From contig JAQPZY010001001.1 of assembly GCA_029931535.1 (NCBI GenBank), positions 682,001-746,000 of the forward strand: a DNA stretch of 64,000 bases, given 5' to 3'. Of this stretch, positions 1 through 10,889 are shown in pieces (within the stretch, counting starts at the first letter, position 1; the number at the start of each line of letters is the position of its first letter). The notes under the pieces are model-generated. The model was not told where the DNA came from and did not search any database. It saw only the letters and a list, made by a program, of their open reading frames with translations. The position numbers and the translations under genes were made by a program. This DNA comes from Margaritifera margaritifera (Eukaryota; Mollusca; Bivalvia; Unionida; Margaritiferidae).

Positions 1-336
1 ACGGTATGTTTAATTTTTCAAGCGTAGAATTTTAGAGTTTAAATAGTATCATGGATTTTTCCCAACTCATTTACAGGCAATACTCGTGTGGTTTTTCTTA
101 CTTGAAATTTGTATTTTATAGAAAATGCTAGCATAAAATACCACTTTCTCTCCCTGTCCCCCTTTACTGTACATGGATTCAGACAGGTATATATCTTGCA
201 CATTATATACATCTGTTGAGGTTGCACAATAAATACATCTGTTGAGGTTGCTTGTCACCAACGGCAATGAGGCTTGTAACATATTCAAAGGCTTATGATC
301 ATGTCCTTTTAGTACTATGTCAACAGCTTTTTGTGT

Positions 337-528
337 TGGTTTTTGTTGGTTTTAACAGCACTTTGAACACATTTATTGACTATGTCATGCCAAGGAAATG
401 GGAGCTAAGAGCCTTTCCAAAGAATACACCGAGGCAGTTGCCCCTGGCTGGCCTGGGTGGAAATTGAACACGAGACCCTAGAATTATGAGTCCATTGCTT
501 TACCAACTTAGCTTCCACAGCTCCCTGT
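337..528 (-). mobile_element. tRNA-derived SINE, copy 1
   Basis: On the minus strand: a tRNA-like head with a B-box-like GTGTTCAATTTCC, then the shared central domain (GGTGTATTCTTTGGAAAGGC ... CCATTTCCTTGGCATGACAT) and a tail GCTGTTAAAACCAAC. Four other copies in the window share the centre. Confidence 0.65.
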
Positions 529-540
529 GTCAGCAGAGTA

Positions 541-622
541 TACTGTATGTACTTGTGTATAAGCCGAGTCCAAATGCAAACAACATAGACCCTGATCAGT
601 TTATACACAAGTATAGATGGTA
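541..622. mobile_element. Hairpin MITE, short derivative (copy a)
   Basis: Terminal inverted repeats resembling TATACTTGTGTATAA surround CCAAATGCAAACAACATAGA. It is an 82-bp, internally deleted relative of 32862-33082. Confidence 0.55.
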
Positions 623-639
623 ATCATTGTAAACAAACA

Positions 640-1018
640 TTTTTACTAGCTCTACTGGTCATAGACCAAAAGAGCTTATTCATTTGACCTTTTGTCCGGC
701 ATCCAGTGTCCAGCTTCTGTTGGCAGAAAGTTTCTTATCATTCATCTTGTTCTACTACTAGGAGGATTGCCACCAAACATTACTGACACATTTATCCTTT
801 ATAAAGTTGGTTCTGAATGAAAATGGTGCCAATCTGACATCCATTATGGCCACCATCTTGAAAATTTTATCGGTTCACCTTCTGAATTGATAGTCATATT
901 AACATCAGGGTTTTCACCAAAAGACTTATTATGATATTTAATTGGCCCTAAATTTTGCCAATTTTATCATCCAGTATGAAAATCTTCATATCACTATTCC
1001 TTTTGAATGGATGGTCAC

Positions 1019-1090
<72 letters not shown>

Positions 1091-1190
1091 CTGGGGTTTT
1101 CACCAGATGACTTCTTGTGACATCTGGTTTTCTCCTCAATGAAAATGGTGCCGATCTTACATTCGGTATGGGCACTAGATTGTTTCAGAA
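640..1190. repeat. Decayed ~150-bp repeat, block 1
   Basis: Contains CTGAATGAAAATGGTGCC ... GACATCCA ... ATGGCCACCATCTTGAAAAT and GGGGTTTTCACCA, the same order as in the 3.86-4.79 and 10.9-12.5 kb blocks. A CA/TA microsatellite interrupts it. Confidence 0.6.
1018..1087. repeat. CA/TA microsatellite
   Basis: Short CA run followed by about 25 AT dinucleotides. Open frames across it are artefacts. Confidence 0.9.
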
Positions 1191-3860
1191 CTCGGCAGTT
1201 GAAAAAGATAAACATTCTTAACTTGGATTCTGGGAAATTATTTTCAGCCAGTAGAGCGTCAATCCCTTCAGGGGTTCTTGCTTATTTTTCATGTTAGAAT
1301 TGAAGTAGTTGTCTCATTTTAAGTAATTATTTCTTAAATCACAATCCAAACAATAATTAGGATGTCATTTACACTGTATATATCTGCAGGTGATTCTTGT
1401 AATAAAAATTCAGTGTCATAAATACAAATGTTCCAAACTTAAGAATACACGTAGATTTCACCTTTGAGCATGGTATCACTTTTAGTGGTACCAATGTGTA
1501 TTATGTTGAAAAATCATTTAAAATCATTTTAAAAAACATAATATTTTAACTGTATAGGTGAATGTGTTTCTTCTGTTAGCAAATTGATGTAGTTTACATT
1601 GCTACAGTCCACATGTAACAGATGAGTAGCTTGCATGGTCTGGGAAGTATATGTATATAGATATGTTGTTACTGTATTTCCTCTGTTGCTTTGCTGTATG
1701 TATTAACAGTTGATCAAAAAGCATGTCTGGGCATTTGCTGGTTGTTACCCGACAAGAAATCACTCGATTGGAGTTTATTTTTAAAATGTTGTCATTTCAT
1801 GGGCAAATCCAGGATTTTTCTGCCAAGGAGGTTGGAATTTTACGTTAGGGTGGGGTGGGAGTAGTTTGATTAGCTTAGAATGGCCAATTTTCTCCATTTT
1901 TAATTAAAAGTGGAGTATTTTAACTGGGAAGGAGAGGTCACCTGAACTACTTGAATAAACCTCTTGCTCCACCACTGCATTTCCATAGACTGTGTATGCA
2001 AGAGAAAACCATTATACATGAATGTTTCACTGCATTTAATAAAAAGGGCTATTCCAATAATTTAGTGGGAGGTTCAGAAGGTACCACCATCCATCAAATT
2101 TAAAATGAATTGGTCCACATAAAACACTTGGAACAGTCTTAAGTACCCCCACCAACCATATTAAAATTAGGTGCTTTCCTTGCACCCTCCTCCCTAGTTT
2201 TAATTCTGAAACAGCTCTGATATGAATTGTGGTGGAAAATTAGTTCTGGTCCATATTTGCTGCAACAGAATCCTTTAAACGGACAAGATTTCTCTGTACT
2301 CACTTCTTGTCATCATATTTTATTGATATTTAGCATGTTTTTCATATTGAATATGGTTATATTTAAAGGGAAATGTTTAAACAGTACATGTTAGTGCTAC
2401 AATAAACGAAGCCATGTTCAGTGCCAGGAGTGACAACTCCACCTGATCTAGTTGTCTGGAAATGGATGATGTCCAAAATGCTGAGAATTCCTGCCCCTAC
2501 CTACCTCTTCAGTGTTATTTTCTAAATGATGTTTGCTTGTTTGTCATGTTCTTGTCAAACTTTGCATGTGGTTGATTACATATACTTTGCTCCATGTTTC
2601 TGTTAATGATTAAAGAATGGTTGAAAGTTAGGTGTTTGCATCAAATACAGACTTCATTTACTAAGTACATTTTAACAAGGCATTTTAATGCCCCACTGCT
2701 GGTAGTGTGGGAATTTTTTTTTGTTTGTTGGTCCTGTCCTTATGTACATAATACCTTCGTCTTATCTGGGAAGCTGCTTAACACAATTATGCAAAAAAAT
2801 TTAATTCTGTTCTACTTCAGAAATAAATACCAAGCTTGTCTGTGAGGGCCTATAGATTCTTATGCCCACCACATCCATCTGATTAAGTTTTGCATTTAAC
2901 TCATTGTGGTAGAGCATGTTCATTGATTGCTTTTGTTTTTCCTTTTGTGTGTGCTTTGCTGACAGCGGGGAAATAATTCTCAGGAGTTTCCTTATCACAG
3001 AGAATCAGATATACCAATAAGAATGACGTTTTAGTTGTCTTTGCCATTTTAGTAATATTTTTAATTCTACCTTAGTAGTGTTTTAGTCATTTTTGTGTGT
3101 TATGTATTAGTTACATATATTGTACATTCCCAGTTTAGTTTGTTTGTTTTAATAAAAAGAGCTAATGATTGATTTAAGGTACCCATATACAGTCATTTCT
3201 CATTTTTCACATACACACTTACGCACACAAACACAGCATACACATGCACGCTCAGGGAACTGGATAATTGAAAAGCAAAGAAAATGAACCCAGTTATTCT
3301 CCAGATTATTTGGAATAATTTAAAGATACTGGATTATTTTGTCTTTTTGTTAAATATATGCATACGTGTTCAGTAAGGAGAGGCATTATTTACATCATGC
3401 TAATAATAGCAGTGAAATATTTTGTCTATTAGATATATACCTGTGAAACAGAACTTTTTTCATAACCCTTTAGAGTAATAGCAATATATCACCATGAGAT
3501 ATCTGTTTTGTATTGATAGATCCTCTTAATTGTTGTTACTGCCTTGATTATTCTTATAATAAAAAATATGCTTCCCTCCATTAGCTTTTATGCTCCACCC
3601 ACCTTACCTAAGACTATAGGCATTTATAGCCCTGCATCCATAACATGTTGTGAATTTTCTGTTATTAGCCATCCATGAAGAAAAATTGATGCATAACAAA
3701 ATTACACAAATTTAGGATGATATTAATTATTTTGTACAAAATCACAAGATGAATAACAAGTAACATGCATTTTGGCTGGCTTTTGCCAGGCAAAATATTT
3801 TGTAAACATTTTATAGCTGTACTGATCATAGAGCACAGCTTATGATATGGCCAGTTATTC
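1191..3860. other. No gene recognised
   Basis: No protein-like frame or splice-bounded exon was identified. AATAAA occurs at 2401 and 3151, so part could be a long 3' UTR of a gene lying to the left, but nothing else supports that. Confidence 0.4.
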
Positions 3861-4790
3861 ATTGTCTTTCCATTAGTACCTGTTTGTTATCACTACTCTT
3901 CCAAAACTGCTGGGATGATTGCCACGAACCTTTACACACATTCATCCTGCTTGGACATCCAATATGGCCACCACCGTGGCCATTTTGAAAATCTTGTTTG
4001 CCTGATAAGAGCCAGCTAAAATTTTTGTTATGTTTATCATCATGGCTTGGACATCCAATATGACTGCCACTGTGGGCATTTTGAAAATCTTGTCTCTACT
4101 CATAAACGGATGGTAATGTCAAAATGGGTTTTTCACTATTATGTCTTATTGGTCTAAAATGAAAATCATGCTGGTCTGACCTCCAGTATGACCACTACCA
4201 TGGCCATCTTGAAAATCTTGTTTTCACTACTCCTCCTAAATGGATGGTCATACCAACATGGTGTTTTCATAAAAAGACTTCTTTTGGTGTCTTGTTGGTC
4301 CTGAATGAAAATGGTTCTACTTGGACATCAAATGTGCCCACCATGGTGGTCATCTTGAAAATCTTGTTATCACTACTCCAGAATGGATGATCATATCAAC
4401 ATGGTGTTTTCACCAAAAGATCTCTTATGATATCTAGCTAAACCTGAATAAAATGGTGATGCTCTGCTATCCAGTATGGCTGCCACAGTGGCCATCTTCA
4501 AAGTTTTATCGCTACTGCTGAATAGATGGTCATAATGACATTGGATTTTAATAAAAAGACTTCTTATGATGTCTGGTTGGTACTAAGTGAGAATGGTGCT
4601 GGTCTGACATCCACTGTGGCCACCATGGTGGCCATCTTGAACTTCTTGTCACTACTCCTTAATGAAGGGTCATAATTGATTTGGGGTTTTCACTAAAAGT
4701 CCTTTTATGATGTCAAGTTGGTCCTTTATGAAATTGGTACCCATCTGACATTCAATATAGCCACCATAGTGGTCATATTGAAAATCTAAG
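3861..4790. repeat. Decayed ~150-bp tandem repeat, block 2
   Basis: About six diverged units, each with GACATCCAGTATGGCCACCA, a GGCCATCTTGAAAATCTTGT segment, GGATGGTCATA, GGGGTTTTCACCAAAAGACT and CTGAATGAAAATGG. One unit has the palindrome GGCCACCATGGTGGCC near 4618-4633. Confidence 0.75.
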
Positions 4791-4802
4791 GCCAAAAAAA
4801 AA

Positions 4803-4973
4803 AATATGTGTGTTTCCTATTGCAATATGTGTGTTTCCTATTGCAATATGTGTGTTTCCTATTGCAATATGTGTGTTTCCTATTGCAATATGTGTGTTTC
4901 CTATTGCAATATGTGTGTTTCCTATTGCAATATGTGTGTTTCCTATTGCAATATGTGTTTCCTATTGCACTGG
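4803..4973. repeat. 21-bp minisatellite, 8 copies
   Basis: Unit AATATGTGTGTTTCCTATTGC repeated with almost no change; the last unit has a small deletion. Because 21 is a multiple of 3 it produces false open frames on both strands. Confidence 0.9.
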
Positions 4974-5030
4974 TTTTAAAATTAGGGTAGACAGGTAGGT
5001 GGGGTTTTTTTGGTTTTTTTATAAACATTT

Positions 5031-5083
5031 TATATAAACAAATAATATTTCAAGCGCTTCAAAGTACTGGGCAAGAATTATAT
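5031..5083. repeat. Pre-insertion tandem unit, left half
   Basis: The ~40 bp containing CAAGCGCTTCAAAGTACT before the LTR recurs at 10682-10722 directly after the element. The Gmr1-like element therefore landed at the junction of a ~52-bp tandem duplication. Confidence 0.6.
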
Positions 5084-5088
5084 ATAAA
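5084..5088. repeat. Target site duplication ATAAA (left)
   Basis: ATAAA directly abuts the LTR end and matches 10682-10686 exactly; 4-6 bp is the usual length for LTR elements. Confidence 0.8.
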
Positions 5089-5928
5089 TGTTACGACTCT
5101 AGGGGTAATGTAACAGAATAAAAGACACAAACAAGCTTTCAAGATTAAAATGCAAAACTTTAATTTCCTAAAATATTAAAAGAATTAAAATAATTCAACA
5201 AACAATTAGAGTGAAAGAATTAAAATAACTTACAGTATAGAATATCCTAAAAAGTCCTAAAATGTTTTAAAGTTCACTTCTTGTTGTTAATCAGAATAAT
5301 CCGGATGTGGTATTCTGAATGAAAAAGCCTGTAATGTGCTGAAACTGATAAGTTCTGATGTAATCCAAAATAATCCTTGCAAGTCTGGAATCTCACAAGT
5401 TTTAGAATAATGTCCGATAATTCCACGGAGCTGTATATTAATTCAGATGAATTACTAATTAAATAAATTACACACGAAACTGAATAATTTCAATAACCTC
5501 TCCTCGATCAAGCAACTGTAAAGAATGATAATTCCAAAGATTATTCCCTATATATCTTTACTAAGTGCGTAGAATTAAAAGGGAATATCCTTTCTCCGTC
5601 TTTAATACTATGGTATTTCAAAATAACACAACCCTCTAAGAACCAATCAGGAACTAGGTTATGCGTCATTTACCCAAAGGTCTAGTTTACTAAAAATCTT
5701 AAAGAGTAAACATAATGTTATTGTGTAGTATGGAATGTGACCTTTCAATGTTGATTTCTAAAAAGTACAAAGCCAGGTCGACTTCATTTCCCGCGCAATT
5801 GATCATGTGACCACTTATTGATCGAGCAGTAGTCGTATCTATACTGAGATGCTAACCCCTATTCAGACTAAAACAGAAATCATAAATTAGTAAATTAAAT
5901 CATTATAAAAAGGTATGATTCCATAACA
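5089..5928 (-). repeat. 3' LTR (840 bp)
   Basis: Direct copy of 9834-10681. On the minus strand it runs TGTTATGG to GTCGTAACA. It carries an ATTGG (CCAAT-type) motif near 5645 and TATATAGGG near 5547-5556 that could be promoter elements. A short purine-rich tract (GAGGG) lies next to it at 5929. Confidence 0.9.
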
Positions 5929-6107
5929 CCCTCAACCATCAGGGAAAAAATAAGGATTTATGCAATAAAAACTTATTTTTTAATATGTACTTCCAACATA
6001 CAAGTAATTAAATCAAAAAGAAATAAATGAATACATGATACAGTCATGTATACAAAACAGTGTAACGATGGTATTACAAACATGAAAATACATCATCGAT
6101 TAAATTT

Positions 6108-6600
6108 TACTAAGAAATAGCCGTAACCTTAGCTTCTATTGATTTTATTTGTCCATGTCTCACAATCATGCCCTGAAAAGGTAACACAGGCACGATAAAA
6201 GTCACTTTAATATTGATGATCAGGTTCGCTTCGCTGAATCTCTTGAAGAATGGTTCTATTAGATCTTGCCACATGTCGTTGCAGATGATGACATCATCGA
6301 TGTATGCATCGCAATTTCTATTCGGATGTTATTATATTCATCAGACGTTGGAAACTTGGGGAACCTTCATCCCAAATGATACGACTTTGTATTGGTCAAG
6401 TTCTGGAGTCATGAATGCAAATTTTTCTTTCTCTCCGTAAGTGAAATTTGGTACAATCTCTTCAATAGGTCAATATCTTGCGACGTATTAGTCATTTCCA
6501 ATCCTGTCTAGAAACTGGAAATGAATATGTCCCGGTGACTCTATTTGTTTTCTATTCTCTATACAGGTACGAAAAGTGTTAATTTGTTTCTGCACTGAAA
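6108..6600 (-). pseudogene. Reverse transcriptase remnant, downstream of integrase
   Basis: Minus-strand frames contain the RT fingers/palm: DIDLLKRLYQISLTERKK, AFMTPELDQYKVVSFGMK, MNIITSE, then the catalytic CDAYIDDVIICND at ~6268-6305, FFKRFSEANLIIN, and GMIVRHGQIKSIEAKVTAIS, ending in TAG. There are several frameshifts and stops. Motif order inside RT is normal. RNase H is not seen before the LTR at 5928. Its position after integrase is the Gmr1-type order. Confidence 0.78.
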
Positions 6601-6839
6601 CATGGTAAACTCCAGTCACTTTTATTTGGTTCGTGTAGAATGTCTGTAAATAAATATTAATTTTTCTTCTATCAACTATTTCAGTTCGTAAATCTCAGGC
6701 GGCATTATGTGCGAAGAGTAGCGACTTCAAATCATCCTATCGGATTTCTCATCTTCATTCAAATCTTCAATGTGTCAGACAAGTACTACTAAAGTAATCG
6801 ATAATTTATATGGCTATTTCTATCTTCATATTATTCCAA

Positions 6840-7052
6840 CATTCTAACATGATAACATTGTTTCTGCTTTCTCATCCCAGAAGTATTAATAATAATTTAA
6901 ATTCCCTAACTTTTTGTCAGTAGTATAAGGACCAAAATACTTAACCTAAAGAGGATTTTTGGGGTATAGGTAGCAAAACTAATACTCTATTATCCGACTA
7001 AAAAAAACTCCTACACTGACCCCTCGCAGCAAACAACAATAATTGGAGACCT
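6840..7052 (-). pseudogene. Integrase C-terminal remnant
   Basis: In broken frames the minus strand shows EGLQLLLFAARGSV, then RVLVLLPIPQKSSLG, and a GPYT-like segment (VFWSLYYxQK). These resemble the post-catalytic region of gypsy-type integrases. They show that integrase ended here, before RT begins. Confidence 0.55.
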
Positions 7053-8282
7053 TCAACCTACTCCCTTCCTGTTCCACAACAATTCCCAATTATATACCAT
7101 CTCATAACAATATGTTACAATAATTCGTTTTAAAGCCTGATATAGTATCAGCTTCAGAAGACCAAACAGTGTGAAGAACCCGACCAAAACTCTCACTATG
7201 GTCTCAGTTTTAATATTCCACAAAGGAATAGCTTTTATAAAACTTGTAGACGCACACTTCGCCGACAAGGATTGGTTGCCTAACATCGTCTCATTTATTC
7301 CTAAACGACCAGACAACGACGTTTCATGGACTACACTAAGTAATTCCTGACGATAGTATCTAGGAACTACTATTTTACCAACTGACCACTCATCACCAGC
7401 AATTACCCTAAGCAATCTCTGTTTCCGTTCAAGGACTTCACTCGTCAAGAAGTAACAAGTACCTTCTTGCGTGGCTTCAGTTTCAGTCATAGCCCCCTGA
7501 AACAAACAGGAGATATCCGAACCTCCCTGTTGTAAGACATCTAGTGCTTGTCTTATTACACCCTGACTATTTTTATGAGACATAGTAGTTGAAAGAGTAT
7601 CACTATCAATACTAGATTGAGGAGCAGAAGTGACCTCATGAAAAGCCTGACCCACAAAGGTGTCCGCTAAAGGAAATACATCCTGTTCAACAACAATATT
7701 CTCAAGAGCATACTTTGCCATAGCTCTAGTAACTTCACAAGCTGGACTTAAACCAGGGATTTCTACTTCAATATGATCAACTCTTTGATCCATACTAAGC
7801 TTGTTAGTTACAAGTGGATTAACCACGACCTTATCTTTAGCTAGGTCATTACCTAGTAATAAATGGATGCCCTTAATAGGCAAAGAAGCCACTGCTCCTA
7901 TGGTCACAGGTCCCGAAACTAAGTCTGATGACAAATTAACACAACGAAGAGGGACATTAACATATCCACAATCTACCCCCTGTATTAATACACTTTCACT
8001 AGTAGAAGACTTCTCAGAAAACGGCAAAGTACTATCTAACAATAGACTCTGAGAAGCTCCTGTATCTCTTAATATCTTAATAGGAGTAGCCTTATCCAAG
8101 TCACCAACAAGTGACACAGAACCCTTCGACATGAATGGTTCGTAATTCTTCTTTATAAAATCAGACTGAGGTAAGCTAGCCTCCAAACAAATATCATTCT
8201 TGATAAATGACCCTGACCTTGACTTCTTAATAACTAGAGCATTTGGAACTGCTCTGTTATAATTCCGTTGCTTAGTTTCCAA
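7053..8282 (-). pseudogene. pol: Protease plus deleted integrase of the Gmr1-like element
   Basis: A 409-codon open frame. Residues ~58-155 are a retropepsin-like protease with DTGA at 73-76 and a LLLGNDLA motif at 141-148. From ~300 integrase begins: VVPRYYRQELLSVVHETSLSGRLG resembles the HHCC zinc domain, but the second His position is Arg. Sequence then jumps at ~333 to a part of the catalytic core (CASTSFIKAIPLWNIKTET, FFTLFG) and jumps again at ~379 to a later helix (YQALKRIIVTYC). The two deletions remove both Cys of HHCC and all three acidic catalytic residues. The frame is open only because the deletions kept it so. Integrase C-terminal remains follow to about 6850. Confidence 0.8.
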
Positions 8283-8283
8283 C

Positions 8284-9603
8284 CTAATCAGAAATAACGT
8301 GTCCTTTCATCCTACAATAGGAACACGTGGGATGAGATAAGGTTTTCTGATACTCCTTATCAGAAATTTGATTCTCCACAGTTGCATCAACCTGAGGTCC
8401 ATAATTACTCAAAGGATCTTGAAATGGTTTCTTAACAAAAGCTTGTTGAGAGAACAACCGATTTCCAAATCGAACATTGTGAATTGAAGAATATACATCA
8501 GCTGCATAAGCTGCTTTCTCTAAGGTTTCAACCCCTTTCTCCTCAAGGTATACTCTAATGTCATTACTGACACAATTCTTGAACTCCTCAATCAACACCA
8601 GTTGTCTAAGATTATCATAATCCTTTTCAACCTTCTTAGACGTACACCATCTCGTAAACGAACACTCTTTTTCCCAAGCAAATACTACATAAGTCTGATT
8701 AGTTTCCTTTTGACTATTTCTAAAATTCTGACGATAAGTTTCGGGTACCAACTCATAAGCCCTCAAGACATATTCTTTTACCACTTCATAATCAGCAGAT
8801 TGTTTAATTGAAAGTGCAGTATAAACATCACTAGCTTTTCCAGTAAATACACTCTGCAATAATGAGGTCCAATATTCTTTCGGCCATTTCAGATTCTCAG
8901 CAATTTTCTCAAACAAGAGAAAATATTTGTCAACCTCCTTTTCTCTAAAAGGTGGGACACATCTGAGATGTTTGGCTATATTAAAATATTAATCCGTATT
9001 GTAATGAGAGTCCCCTCTACTGGTCAATTCTAATTCCCTTAATTTAAATTCCCGTTCCCTATCTTCATTTCTTTCCTGCCTATCCCGTAATTCTTTTTCT
9101 CTCATTTCCCTCTGTATTTCTCTATCTCTATCTCTTACTTTATCTCTCTTTCTTTCCTCATTATCTCTTAATTCTTTCTCTATTCCCCTTTGTTTATCCC
9201 TCTCTTGTATTTGTATCTCATTATCCCTTACTTTATCCTCCCTATCTTGCCTTTGTATTTCTCTTTCCCTTTCCCTAATCTTTTCCCTTTCCTCCCTTCT
9301 TTCTTGCATCTGCATTATTTCCCATTGAAGTTTGATCTTTTCAATCTCTATGTCCTTAGCTATCTGCAATTTCGTTCCCAAACTAGACGGAGATTTTTTC
9401 TTAACACTTGAAACCCCCTCTTCAAAAATACCTGATTGTACCAAATATTGAATCAAGATACTTCTAATATCCTGCTTCAACATGGAAGCCTTCGCTTCAG
9501 TAAGACTATAATGTTGAGCAATTTCAAGTAATTCGTCCTTCTTTAAGGACTCAAATTTCTCCTGGGTAGGATCAGCTAAGAAACTCTCTACTCTGGATGT
9601 CAT
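8284..9603 (-). pseudogene. gag: Gag of the Gmr1-like element, one stop and a 3' frameshift
   Basis: ATG at 9603 opens a frame that continues, past one in-frame TAA at 8989-8991, to 8284. The first ~60 residues form a helical region (SLKKDELLEIAQHYSL), followed by a highly charged R/E-rich coiled coil. The part after the stop is a capsid-like helical region (WPKEYWTSLLQSVFTGKA, YRQNFRNSQ). It ends at a zinc knuckle CSYCRMKGHVISD, where the frame breaks just before the fourth Cys. The next frame (8282-7053) takes over almost at once, so gag and protease were probably one reading frame. Confidence 0.8.
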
Positions 9604-9814
9604 TATGAAAGCCTGTTAGTTTCTCTTTATTTCTTAATCTGGAAATCAAAAAACCACTAAAATTTCAAACAATGAAATTCAAGTCCCAAAAAGAAAACTT
9701 TCCGAAGTATCAAAATCTCTGAAATATTAAAACTTCGAAAATATTTAATTAAATCTAAATTTCAAAATATTTAAATTCGGAACCCGAAATTATTCTAATT
9801 TCTAATCCCGTAAT

Positions 9815-9825
9815 ACGAGCCCCCA
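9815..9825 (-). other. Primer-binding site, tRNA-Pro type
   Basis: On the minus strand, 8 nt inside the 5' LTR, the sequence TGGGGGCTCGT matches the complement of the 3' end of tRNA-Pro (including CCA), the same primer type as in murine leukaemia virus. Beyond 11 nt the match is interrupted. Confidence 0.65.
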
Positions 9826-9833
9826 ATTTATCC

Positions 9834-10681
9834 TGTTACGACTCTAGGGGTAATGTAACAGAATAAAAGACACAAACAAGCTTTCAAGATTAAAATGCAA
9901 AATTTTAATTTCCTAAAATATTAAAAGAATTAAAATAATTCAACAAACAATCAAAGTGAAAGAATTAAAATAACTTACAGTATAGAATATCCTAAAAAGT
10001 CCTAAAATGTTTTAAAGTTCACTTCTTGTTGTTAATCAGAATAATCCGGATGTGGTATTCCGAATGAAAAAGCCTGTAATGTGCTGAAACTGATAAGTTC
10101 TGATGTAATCCAAAATAATCCTTGCAAGTCTGGAATCTCACAAGTTTTAGAATAACGTCCGATAATTCCACGGAGCTGTATATTAATTCAGATGAATTAC
10201 TAATTAAATAAATTCCACACAGAACTGAATAATTTCAATAACCTCTCCTCGATCAAGCAACTGTAAAGAATGATAATTCCAAAGATTATTCCCTATATAT
10301 CTTTACTAAGTGCGTAGAATTAAAAGGGAATATCCTTTCTCCGTCTTTAATACTATGGTATTTCAAAATAACACAACCCTCTAAGAACCAATCAGGAACT
10401 AGGTTACGCGTCATTTACCCAAAGGTCTAGTTTACTAAAAATCTTAAAGAGTAAACATAATGTTATTGTGTAGTATGGAATGTGACCTTTCAATGTTGAT
10501 TTCTAAAAAGTACAAAGCCAGGTCGACTTCATTTCCCGCGCAATTGATCATGTGACCACTTATTGATCGAGCAGTAGTCGTATCTATACTGATATGCTAA
10601 CCCCTATTCAGACTAAAACAGAAATCATAAATTAGTAAATTAAATCATTATAAAAAGGTAAAAAGGTATGATTCCGTAACA
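9834..10681 (-). repeat. 5' LTR (848 bp)
   Basis: About 98.7% identical by eye to the 5089-5928 copy. The length difference is an 8-bp duplication (AAAAAGGT) near 10655-10670. It is followed on the minus strand by the primer-binding site and gag. Confidence 0.9.
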
Positions 10682-10686
10682 ATAAA
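10682..10686. repeat. Target site duplication ATAAA (right)
   Basis: Partner of 5084-5088, directly after the TAACA end of the LTR. Confidence 0.8.
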
Positions 10687-10774
10687 CAAATAATTCAAGC
10701 GCTTCAAAGTACTCGGCAAGACCGGCTCAATTAGATGCACAAATCAATTTTGGCAATGTGATTTTATTTTATAA

Positions 10775-10825
10775 CTTTAAAAAAAAAATATATATATTTA
10801 TATATATATATATTGGGGGGGGGGT
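10775..10825. repeat. A/T-rich and G-run simple sequence
   Basis: A-run, TATA repeats and a G9-10 tract in succession. Confidence 0.8.
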
Positions 10826-10889
10826 GCTAGGGTCGGCAATGAGAAACAGCAACGGTTGACCAACCGGAAACACACATTTTTTTTTTGCC

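Larger units (their letters stand above)
5089..10681 (-). mobile_element. Gmr1-like Ty3/gypsy LTR retrotransposon, defective
   Basis: A 5.6-kb element on the minus strand with LTRs at 9834-10681 (5') and 5089-5928 (3'), both starting TGTTA and ending TAACA, flanked by a 5-bp target duplication ATAAA. Inside, read on the minus strand, are gag, protease, integrase remains and then RT remains. Ty3/gypsy elements normally run PR-RT-RH-IN; IN before RT with gypsy-type sequences is known from the Gmr1 group, described in deuterostomes. All coding parts are broken: an in-frame stop in gag, a frameshift at the zinc knuckle, two internal deletions in integrase and multiple stops in RT. The LTRs differ by about 11 substitutions plus one 8-bp duplication, so insertion is fairly recent. 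Confidence 0.85.

Noticed and set aside
1..9. Exon end with GTATGT donor at position 4
   Set aside because: Only three bases of the putative exon are visible, so nothing can be tested.
4786..5028. Open frames with a repeated 7-residue motif (CFLLQYV and others)
   Set aside because: The 21-bp minisatellite unit is a multiple of three, so frames stay open on both strands by construction.
6213..6440. 75-codon plus-strand open frame
   Set aside because: It is antisense to the YIDD reverse transcriptase remnant.
7801..8052. Plus-strand open frame inside the LTR element
   Set aside because: Antisense of the protease region.
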